From: Chloroflexota bacterium
GTDB lineage: Bacteria > Chloroflexota > Dormibacteria > Dormibacterales > Dormibacteraceae
Length of the DNA: 14,000 nt
Assembly: GCA_005880175.1 (NCBI GenBank)
Contig: VBJR01000214.1
Coordinates: forward strand, 1-14,000
Direction: 5' to 3'
Below are positions 6,641 through 12,624 of the stretch, piece by piece. The translations under genes were made by a program, and so were the position numbers. Position 1 is the first letter of the stretch. Every line of letters begins with the position of its first letter. Under the pieces are notes generated by a model. The model searched no databases and had not been told where the DNA came from. It saw nothing but the letters and a program-made list of their open reading frames with translations.

Positions 6641-6662
6641 AAGGGGGGGCCTGCCCCCCCTT
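6641..6662. terminator. G7/C7 hairpin, probable terminator upstream of glgC
   Basis: AAGGGGGGGC (6641-6650) and GCCCCCCCTT (6653-6662) form perfect 10-bp arms around CT (realistically 9 bp with a CCTG tetraloop). It lies 124 nt past the YbjQ-like stop and 96 nt before the glgC ATG. Only TT follows, so it is an intrinsic-type hairpin without a U-tract. A premature-termination or regulatory role in a glgC leader is equally possible. Confidence 0.5.
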
Positions 6663-6673
6663 GCACTGATCGT

Positions 6674-6689
6674 GGCCTGGGACCAGGCC
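6674..6689. promoter_or_regulatory. Perfect inverted repeat upstream of glgC, possible operator
   Basis: GGCCTGG-GA-CCAGGCC, 7-bp arms, lies 69 nt before the glgC ATG and just downstream of the G7/C7 hairpin. It could be a transcription-factor site or a second small RNA hairpin. No regulator family is recognised from it. Confidence 0.25.
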
Positions 6690-6758
6690 GGCCCCGACCG
6701 TTCCGCCGCCCCGGTGTGGACGGGCTCGGTCCGGCTGGAGCGCGACGAGCTCCACGTC

Positions 6759-7976
6759 ATGGCGATGGTGCTGGCGGGCGGCCAGGGCAGCCGGCTGCAG
6801 CCGCTCACGGCCGACCGCGCCAAGCCGGCGGTGCCGTTCGGCGGGACGTACCGGCTGATCGACTTCGCCCTCTCGAACCTGGTGAACGGCGGCGTCCGGA
6901 AGATCGTCGTGCTCACCCAGTACAAGAGCCACAGCCTGGATCGCCACATCGCGCAGATGTGGCGGCTCTCGCCGATGCTGGGCAACTACGTGGCGACCGT
7001 GCCGGCCCAGATGCGGACCGGACCGCGCTGGTTCGCGGGGTCCGCTGACGCCGTCTACCAGAACCTGAACCTGGTCAACGACGAGCGGCCCGACTGCATC
7101 TGCGTGTTCGGCGCCGACCACATCTACCGGATGGACCCGCAGCAGATGATCAAGCACCACCTGACCAGCGGCGCGGGCGTGACGCTGGCGGGGATCCGGG
7201 TGCCGATCGAGCAGGCGCCGTCCTTCGGCATCATCGAGCCGGACCCCAGCGGCCGCGTCCTGTCCTTCCGCGAGAAGCCGAAGGACCCGACGCCGGTCCC
7301 CGGCTCGCCCGGCGAAGCCTACGCCTCGATGGGCATCTACGTGTTCAGCACCCGCGCCCTGGTCGACGCGGTGACCGACGACGCGGACCGGGCCGACAGC
7401 AAGCACGACCTGGGCGGCAGCATCATCCCGATGCTGGTCGAGCGGGGCGAGGCGTCCGTGTACGACTTCCAGACGAACGACGTGCCCGGGGTGACCCGGC
7501 GCGACGTCGGCTACTGGCGCGACGTCGGCGACCTGGATTCGTACTACGAGGCAAGCATGGACCTGGTCGCGGTGGACCCGATCTTCAACCTGTACAACCG
7601 GGAGTGGCCCATCCTGAACTGGCAGCCGCTGGGCGCCCCGCCGGCCAAGTTCGTCTTCGACGACGAGGGGCGCCGGGGCATGGCCATCGACTCGCTGGTG
7701 AGCCCGGGCGTGATCGTATCCGGCGGCGCGGTGCGGCGGTCGATCCTGTCGCCCGACGTCCGCGTCAACACCGGGGCGGTGGTGGAGGGCTGCGTGCTGA
7801 TGGACGGGGTCCAGGTCGGCCGCAGCGCCATCGTCCGGCACGCGATCGTGGACAAGAACGTGCTCGTCCCGCCCGGAGCCCGGATCGGCGTCGATCCGGA
7901 GCAGGACAAGGCGCGCTTCGCCGTCTCGAGGACGGGCGTGGTGGCCATCGGCAAGGGCCAGGTGGTGCCGCACTGA
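6759..7976 (+). CDS. glgC: Glucose-1-phosphate adenylyltransferase (ADP-glucose pyrophosphorylase)
   Basis: 405 aa from ATG 6759; an in-frame GTG at 6714 would add 15 residues and cannot be excluded, since many homologues have a few residues before AMVLAGG. It makes ADP-glucose from glucose 1-phosphate and ATP, the committed step of bacterial glycogen synthesis. Visible: nucleotide loop [13 protein letters not shown] (5-17) with [20 protein letters not shown] (31-41), GSADAVYQN (94-102), [11 protein letters not shown] (117-126) containing catalytic-type D120, the sugar-phosphate motif FREKP (170-174) with K173, [15 protein letters not shown] (251-265), and a C-terminal left-handed beta-helix (about 315-375: [29 protein letters not shown]). 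Length and motifs indicate an intact enzyme. It overlaps the synthase gene by 1 nt (TGATG). Confidence 0.96.
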   Translation: MAMVLAGGQGSRLQPLTADRAKPAVPFGGTYRLIDFALSNLVNGGVRKIVVLTQYKSHSLDRHIAQMWRLSPMLGNYVATVPAQMRTGPRWFAGSADAVYQNLNLVNDERPDCICVFGADHIYRMDPQQMIKHHLTSGAGVTLAGIRVPIEQAPSFGIIEPDPSGRVLSFREKPKDPTPVPGSPGEAYASMGIYVFSTRALVDAVTDDADRADSKHDLGGSIIPMLVERGEASVYDFQTNDVPGVTRRDVGYWRDVGDLDSYYEASMDLVAVDPIFNLYNREWPILNWQPLGAPPAKFVFDDEGRRGMAIDSLVSPGVIVSGGAVRRSILSPDVRVNTGAVVEGCVLMDGVQVGRSAIVRHAIVDKNVLVPPGARIGVDPEQDKARFAVSRTGVVAIGKGQVVPH

Positions 7977-9160
7977 TGGACGTCCCGCGGCCGACGGTCT
8001 CGCTGCTCACGCGGGAGTACCCGCCGGACGTGTACGGCGGCGCCGGCGTCCACGTCGAGCACCTGGCGGCGGAGCTCCGGCGTCGAGTGGACGTGCGCGT
8101 GCACTGCTGGGGCGACCCGCGCGACGAGGCCGGCGTCACGGCGTACCGGGCGTGGACGGCGCTCTCCGAGCCGATGCCGGAGGCGGCCGCGCTGCAGGCC
8201 ATGTCGATCGACCTGGCGATGACGGGCGGGAGCAGGGGCAGCGACCTGGTGCACAGCCACACGTGGTACGCCAACCTGGCCGGCCACCTGGCGAAGCTGG
8301 CGTGGCAGGTGCCGCACGTGGCCACCACGCACAGCCTGGAGCCGCTGCGGCCATGGAAGGCCGAGCAGCTCGGAGGCGGGTACCACCTGTCGTCCTTCTG
8401 CGAGCGGACCGGGCTGGTGGGCGCCGACGCCGTGATCGCGGTGTCGCACGGCATGCGGGAGGACGTGCTCACCTGCTACCCGGAGGTGGACCCGGCGCGG
8501 GTCCACGTGATCCACAACGGCATCGACGCCGCCGCCTACCGGAGCGAGCCGTCCGAGGCGACCCTGCGCCGCTACGGGATCGACCCGGGCCGCCCGTACG
8601 CGCTGTTCGTGGGCCGGGTCACGAGGCAGAAGGGCCTGTCGCACCTGCTCGCGGCGTCGCTCCACGTGGACCCGCGGCACCAGCTGGTCGTGTGCGCGGG
8701 GGCACCTGACACGCCGGAGATCGCGGCCGAGGTCGAGGCGCTGGCCGAGCGGGTCCGGACGGAGCGCGGCGGCCTGGTGTGGATCGAGGGGATGGTGCCG
8801 CGGCCCGAGCTGATCCACCTGCTGAGCGGCGCCAACGTGTTCGTCTGCCCGTCCGTGTACGAGCCCTTCGGCCTGGTCAACCTGGAGGCGATGGCCTGCG
8901 AGACGGCGGTGGTGGCGTCCCGGGTGGGCGGCATCCCGGAGATCGTCGTGGAGGGCGAGACGGGCTACCTGGTGGACCTGGACGAGGCCGACCCGGAGGC
9001 GTTCGCGAGCGGCCTGGCGGCGCGGATGGAGGAGGTCCTGGACGACCCGGTCCTGGCCGTCCGGATGGGCGCGGCGGGCCGGGCCCGGGTGCTGGAGCGC
9101 TTCACGTGGGAGGCGATCGCCGACCAGACTGTGGCGCTGTACGGCTCGCTGCTGGCCTGA
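7976..9160 (+). CDS. GT4-family glycogen synthase / ADP-glucose:glucose-1-phosphate maltosyl-phosphate synthase (GlgA/GlgM type)
   Basis: 394 aa, ATG overlapping the glgC stop. GT-B fold: the N-terminal Rossmann domain starts TREYPPDVYGGAGVHVEHLA (12-31), with the GGAG loop that contacts the nucleotide sugar and LVHSHTWYANLAGHLAK (91-107). The C-terminal domain carries VGRVTRQKG (212-220) with the phosphate-binding R214 and K219, and the E-x7-E motif in E296-PFGLVNLE304. Length near 390 and the GT4 signatures match the actinobacterial-type enzyme rather than the roughly 475-aa GT5 GlgA. In mycobacteria this type (GlgM) makes maltose 1-phosphate from ADP-glucose and glucose 1-phosphate. With glgC directly upstream, ADP-glucose is the likely donor. 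Whether it elongates glycogen or makes maltose 1-phosphate cannot be decided here; glgE and treS are not in the window. Confidence 0.92.
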   Translation: MDVPRPTVSLLTREYPPDVYGGAGVHVEHLAAELRRRVDVRVHCWGDPRDEAGVTAYRAWTALSEPMPEAAALQAMSIDLAMTGGSRGSDLVHSHTWYANLAGHLAKLAWQVPHVATTHSLEPLRPWKAEQLGGGYHLSSFCERTGLVGADAVIAVSHGMREDVLTCYPEVDPARVHVIHNGIDAAAYRSEPSEATLRRYGIDPGRPYALFVGRVTRQKGLSHLLAASLHVDPRHQLVVCAGAPDTPEIAAEVEALAERVRTERGGLVWIEGMVPRPELIHLLSGANVFVCPSVYEPFGLVNLEAMACETAVVASRVGGIPEIVVEGETGYLVDLDEADPEAFASGLAARMEEVLDDPVLAVRMGAAGRARVLERFTWEAIADQTVALYGSLLA

Positions 9161-9170
9161 CGATCAGCGA

Positions 9171-10205
9171 TCAGGGCCGGGCTGACGCGGCTCGCTTCGA
9201 GTACGTCGTGTCCACGATCCGGGACGCGGGGAGGTCCGCGCCGTACTTCAGCAGGCCCACCGTCCGGTAGCTCGCCTGCAAACCCGCCAGCGACGCGGTG
9301 TCCGGCTTCAGCGCCTGGTCCCAGTCGTACGGCGGGACCGTCCTGAGCACGTCCGGGCCGATGCCCGTGTACTTGGACACGATCCCCAGCGTGTCGTCCG
9401 ACGTCCGGTCCGGGCCCGTCAAGTCCCGGGCGCCCCTCACCAGCGCCTGGAAGAACCGCAGGCCCGCCGAGCCGCCCAGCTTCGCCCCGTACAGCACGCC
9501 GCTCCAGGTCGTCCCCGCCGGCGGCGCGGCCTTCGGGACGGCGACGCCGTGCCGCTCCATCGTCGTCGAGTACGGCGCCGGCGCCAGCGCGGCGTCGATG
9601 CTGCCGATCTGGAACGCCTCCTCCATGTCGGTCGCCGCCAGGTCGATCACGGTCATGTCCTTGAGGCCGACGCCCGCGCCCTGGAGCGCCAGTCCCGCCA
9701 GGTAGCCGCTGCCCGAGCCCGCCCCGCCGTCGATCGCGATCTTGCGGCCCTTCAGGTCCGCCAGCGTCCTGACCGTGCCGTGGTCCAGCAGCGGCTTCGC
9801 GACCTCCAGCTGCACCGGCGGGGTGCCGCCGGTCGGGATCGCCGCCATCGAGCCCACGATCTTGTACGCCAGCCCGCCACCGAGCCCGTTGAACACCGCC
9901 GCGTTCAAATCCGTGACCGCGACGTCGACCTGGCCCCGCGAGATCAGGTCCACCGGGTCCTGGCCCAGCCGCAGCGCCTGGAGCTGGACGTTCACGTTCA
10001 GGCGCTGGAAGTAGCCCCGCTCGATCGCGACGTACAGCGGCGCCCACTGCGTGGACGCCACGTGCCCCACCTTCACCGTCACCGGCGTCAGGTCGGGCGT
10101 CGGCGTCGGGCCGGCGATCCGCTCCGGCGAGCTCCCGCCGCACGCGGACACCGCCACCAGGGCCACCAGCGCGATCCAGATCCCTGCGGGTCCCCCACCA
10201 CGCAT
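9171..10205 (-). CDS. NMT1/SsuA-like ABC-transporter substrate-binding lipoprotein (orphan)
   Basis: 344 aa from ATG at 10205. The signal peptide is hydrophobic (about 9-21) with lipobox V-S-A-C, so C22 is the lipidated residue; a Pro/Thr-rich linker follows to about 42. The mature part has the type 2 periplasmic-binding fold of the nitrate/sulfonate/taurine/thiamine-precursor group: VGHVASTQWAPLYVAIERGYF (47-66), a DLISRGQVDVAVTDLNAAVF segment (86-105), TLADLKGRKIAIDGGAGSGSGYL (147-169) and MEEAFQIGSIDAALAPAPY (194-212). In this family such proteins deliver an anion or pyrimidine precursor to an SsuBC-like permease/ATPase, but neither partner gene is adjacent. Convergent with the synthase gene (10-bp gap). 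Ligand unknown. Confidence 0.87.
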   Translation of the reverse strand: MRGGGPAGIWIALVALVAVSACGGSSPERIAGPTPTPDLTPVTVKVGHVASTQWAPLYVAIERGYFQRLNVNVQLQALRLGQDPVDLISRGQVDVAVTDLNAAVFNGLGGGLAYKIVGSMAAIPTGGTPPVQLEVAKPLLDHGTVRTLADLKGRKIAIDGGAGSGSGYLAGLALQGAGVGLKDMTVIDLAATDMEEAFQIGSIDAALAPAPYSTTMERHGVAVPKAAPPAGTTWSGVLYGAKLGGSAGLRFFQALVRGARDLTGPDRTSDDTLGIVSKYTGIGPDVLRTVPPYDWDQALKPDTASLAGLQASYRTVGLLKYGADLPASRIVDTTYSKRAASARP

Positions 10206-10213
10206 CGCGATCC

Positions 10214-10219
10214 AGCGTA
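10214..10219 (-). promoter_or_regulatory. TANNNT -10 element of the substrate-binding lipoprotein gene, probably leaderless
   Basis: On the minus strand TACGCT ends 8 nt before ATG 10205, inside the 50-bp gap after the TPR gene. The hexamer is identical to the one before the biotin carboxylase gene. No Shine-Dalgarno is seen; only GGA occurs in the intervening 8 nt. It suggests this gene has its own promoter rather than depending on read-through from the AAA-TPR operon. Confidence 0.5.
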
Positions 10220-10255
10220 ACGCGGGAACCCCGGGGTGCGTACGCCCGGGTCGGA

Positions 10256-11347
10256 TCAGCGCAGCCGGATGGCCCGGTGGCGCGCCTGGAGCCGGGGCAG
10301 CACCTCGCGCCGCCACAGCTGCAGGCCCGGGTAGCGCAGGCCCACCGCCAGCGCCGCCATGGCGACCAGCGTGACGGGCCAGGAGTGGGTCACGTACGCG
10401 ATCCCCGCCAGCAGCGTCAGGCACGCGCACAGCACCAGGACCAGCAGCATCGCCACGTCCCGGCGCAGGGCCCGCCACTGCCGCCGCTCGTGCCGGTAGA
10501 ACGTCCGCAGCGTCTCGTCGAACTGGCGCAGCCGCCACCACCGCACGAGGAGGACGACCCCGCAGACCGCGATCACCAGGACGGCGGCGACCGCCCACGC
10601 GTACGGGTCGTCCAGGCGCCGCACGACGTTGATGGCGAGCGCGGCCACCAACCCGCCGCCGACGCCCGCCATCGCCAGCCGGCGGTCGATGGCGTGGGCC
10701 AGCTGGCGCCGCACCGTCGGGTTGCCGGGATCCGTCTCCACCGCGCGCCGAAAGTGCTGCATCGCCTCCCGCCGGCGCCCGCGCCGCTCCAGCGCGACCG
10801 CGAGGTTGGACTGGTAGACGGGCTCCTGCGGGGCCAGCCGCAGCGCCTCCCGGAACGCGTCCTCGGCGCGCCTCCAGTCGCGGCGGAGCATGGCGGCGCG
10901 TCCCACCGCGTTGTGGGACTCCGGCTCGCCCGGGTGGTTCTCGACCATGGCGGCGGCCGTCTCGCCGGCCGCGCGACCCTTGCGCAGCGCCGCCTGCGCC
11001 TCGAACACGCTGAGCATCGCCACGAAGCCGCCCGGCTCCAGGGAGAGCGCCGCGCGGGCCGCGTCCAGCGCCGGCCGGGGCCGGCCCAGCAGCAGGAGGT
11101 GCGCGCTGCGCAGGCGATGGGGCCAGTCGCTGGCCGGGGCCAGCGCCGCCGCCCGGTTGGCCAGCTCCAGGCCGTCGGCGGGCCGGCCCATCTTGCCCAG
11201 GCACCGGCTGAGGCCGCACAGGGCCTGGACGTCGTCGGGCTCCACCCGCAGCAGCTCGCCGTACACCGCCATCGCGTCGTCGAGACGGCCGGTGTCGGCC
11301 AGGATCCCCGCCCGCTGCAGTGCCTGACGCCGCTCGGCGCCGGTCAC
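10256..11347 (-). CDS. TPR-repeat protein with four C-terminal membrane helices
   Basis: 363 aa from GTG at 11347, which overlaps the stop of the AAA+ gene (GTGA). The N-terminal about 5-215 is built of tandem tetratricopeptide-like helical pairs, for example ILADTGRLDDAMAVYGELLRVEPDD (15-39), RRDWRRAEDAFREALRLAPQEP (155-176) and NLAVALERRGRRREAMQHFRRAVETDPGNP (181-210). Then come hydrophobic segments at about 224-242, 249-268, 299-318 and 322-338 with Arg-rich flanks, and a basic tail. Lacking a signal peptide, the TPR domain should face the cytoplasm, where it could dock the coupled ATPase, whose own N-terminus is also TPR-like. No enzymatic motif seen. Function unknown; a membrane adaptor role is inference from context. 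Confidence 0.87.
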   Translation of the reverse strand: MTGAERRQALQRAGILADTGRLDDAMAVYGELLRVEPDDVQALCGLSRCLGKMGRPADGLELANRAAALAPASDWPHRLRSAHLLLLGRPRPALDAARAALSLEPGGFVAMLSVFEAQAALRKGRAAGETAAAMVENHPGEPESHNAVGRAAMLRRDWRRAEDAFREALRLAPQEPVYQSNLAVALERRGRRREAMQHFRRAVETDPGNPTVRRQLAHAIDRRLAMAGVGGGLVAALAINVVRRLDDPYAWAVAAVLVIAVCGVVLLVRWWRLRQFDETLRTFYRHERRQWRALRRDVAMLLVLVLCACLTLLAGIAYVTHSWPVTLVAMAALAVGLRYPGLQLWRREVLPRLQARHRAIRLR

Positions 11348-12576
11348 AGCAGCTTGCGCGCGCGCATGTACGCCTGCAGGTCGTCGTACATGCCGCCGCT
11401 GTTGGCGAAGAGGACGAAGTTGCGGGCCGTCTCGAACCACGCCCGCGTGCTCGGGCGCACCTCGCCCAGCGCCCGTTCGAAGTCGCGTGACGTCACCGAC
11501 CGGATCGCCGCCCCGGCCAGCGACTCCTCCAGCGCGTACTCGACCGCGCTGTCGCAGAGGTGGGCGAGGTCGGCGCCCGAGAAGTCCTCGGTCCGGCCGG
11601 CCAGCCGCTCGACGTCGAGCCCGTCCACCGGCTTGCCCTTCAGGTGGTGGCCGAGGATGGCGATGCGCGCCTGGCGGTCGGGCGGGAGCACCAGCGCCAT
11701 CCGGTCGAACCGGCCCGGCCGCAGCAGCGCCGCGTCCACGTCCCACGGGTGGTTGGTGGCCCCGAGGACGAACACGCCGTCGTTGCTGCCGTCCACCCCG
11801 TCCATCTCGGCCAGCAGCTGGTTGACCACGTTGCGGCCGGCGGACTGGCGGCGGAGCGAGCGGCGCTGGCCGATCGCGTCGATCTCGTCGAAGAACAGCA
11901 CACACGGGGCGTTGCGACGCGCCGACTCGAACAGCTCGTGCAGGTGGCGCTCCGACTCGCCCAGCCACATGCTGAGGACGTCGTTCAGGCCGATCGGGAT
12001 GAACCGCGCGCCGATCTCGCCCGCGGTGGCCCGGGCGATGAACGTCTTGCCGCAGCCGGGCGGCCCGTACAGGAGCAGGCCGCCGCGCAGCGCCTTGCCG
12101 TACGCGCGCAGCACCTCGGGGTTGCGGAGCGGGCCGATGAACGCCACGTTGAGCCGCCGCTTCACGTCCTCCATGCCGCCCACGTCCGCCAGCCGGAGCG
12201 TGGGGAACTCGGCGTCCCACCAGCCCGGCTTGAGCGGGTCGTCGCCGGCGGCGAGCGGCTGCTCGCGCTCGGTCCGCTCCTGCGGCTCCGATTCGCGCGG
12301 CTCGGCGCCCGGCCGACCCGCCAGGGCGTCGGCCAGACGCCGGTAGCCGTCGGCCCGCGCGGCGTCGCCTGCCGCCTCGGCCGCGCGCTGGGCGCCGCGG
12401 AGGGCGTCGGCGTTCGCCGGGTCGCGCTGCAGCACGTACGCGTACTGCTCGAGCGCCTCCGCTTCGGCACCGACCTCCAGCAGCATGGCCGCCAGGTGCA
12501 GCCTCAGCGGCAGCGAATCCGGGTCGCGCTCGACCGCCGCCCGCAGGGCTCGGACGAGCTCCGGGTCCGGAGGCAT
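11344..12576 (-). CDS. AAA+ ATPase (classic AAA, Cdc48/spastin-like) with N-terminal TPR-like region
   Basis: 410 aa from ATG at 12576; the frame is open further upstream but this ATG starts at the divergent promoter. Residues 1-83 are a TPR-like helical region (AALEQYAYVLQRDPANADAL), then an acidic/polar linker (about 88-118). A single AAA module follows: LADVGGMEDVKRRL (129-142), Walker A GPPGCGKT (171-178), a pore-loop-like MWLGESE (203-209), Walker B VLFFDEID (226-233), sensor 1 GATN (272-275), and arginine fingers in LLRPGRFDR (R286, R289). The lid ends with FSGADLAHLCDSAVEYAL. No protease motif (HEXXH) is present, so it is an unfoldase, remodeller or assembly factor rather than FtsH. 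Coupled to a TPR membrane protein, the likely partner. Target unknown. Confidence 0.92.
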   Translation of the reverse strand: MPPDPELVRALRAAVERDPDSLPLRLHLAAMLLEVGAEAEALEQYAYVLQRDPANADALRGAQRAAEAAGDAARADGYRRLADALAGRPGAEPRESEPQERTEREQPLAAGDDPLKPGWWDAEFPTLRLADVGGMEDVKRRLNVAFIGPLRNPEVLRAYGKALRGGLLLYGPPGCGKTFIARATAGEIGARFIPIGLNDVLSMWLGESERHLHELFESARRNAPCVLFFDEIDAIGQRRSLRRQSAGRNVVNQLLAEMDGVDGSNDGVFVLGATNHPWDVDAALLRPGRFDRMALVLPPDRQARIAILGHHLKGKPVDGLDVERLAGRTEDFSGADLAHLCDSAVEYALEESLAGAAIRSVTSRDFERALGEVRPSTRAWFETARNFVLFANSGGMYDDLQAYMRARKLL

Positions 12577-12585
12577 CGCCGCAAG

Positions 12586-12591
12586 ACTGTA
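12586..12591 (-). promoter_or_regulatory. TANNNT -10 element of the AAA+/TPR operon, probably leaderless
   Basis: Minus-strand TACAGT ends 9 nt before ATG 12576. No Shine-Dalgarno is visible. It shares a 48-bp divergent spacer (12577-12624) with the hisC promoter, so both promoters are packed almost back to back and could not easily fire independently. Confidence 0.45.
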
Positions 12592-12610
12592 GCAGGGTCG
12601 CGGTCCCAGA

Positions 12611-12616
12611 TAGACT
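12611..12616 (+). promoter_or_regulatory. TANNNT -10 element of the aminotransferase gene, probably leaderless
   Basis: TAGACT ends 8 nt before ATG 12625 with no Shine-Dalgarno between. No good -35 match was found at 16-18 nt upstream, where the opposing promoter lies. Confidence 0.45.
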
Positions 12617-12624
12617 CGGGCGAC

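Larger units (their letters stand above)
6518..6758. other. 241-bp spacer upstream of glgC: no gene supported
   Basis: This is the longest gene-free stretch in the window. It holds two G7 runs (6628-6634 and 6643-6649), a very strong hairpin at 6641-6662 and a perfect dyad at 6674-6689. No TANNNT hexamer close to the glgC start and no convincing Shine-Dalgarno was found. An open frame continuous with glgC runs back to an ATG at 6594, but its Arg/Gly/Pro-rich peptide would be encoded across the hairpin and has no GlgC homology, so it is treated as non-coding. Confidence 0.6.

Noticed and set aside
6594..6758. N-terminal extension of GlgC from ATG 6594
   Set aside because: The added peptide is Arg/Gly/Pro-rich, spans the G7/C7 hairpin and has no counterpart in GlgC. 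A shorter extension from GTG 6714 remains possible.
6465..7973. A 502-residue minus-strand open frame opposite glgC
   Set aside because: Antisense shadow with biased composition; glgC on the other strand has unbroken family motifs.
11560..12624. Plus-strand open frame running through the AAA+ gene and continuous with the aminotransferase
   Set aside because: It is an N-terminal extension of hisC by chance. The extension is antisense to the conserved AAA module and has no homology; ATG 12625 next to the -10 element is preferred.
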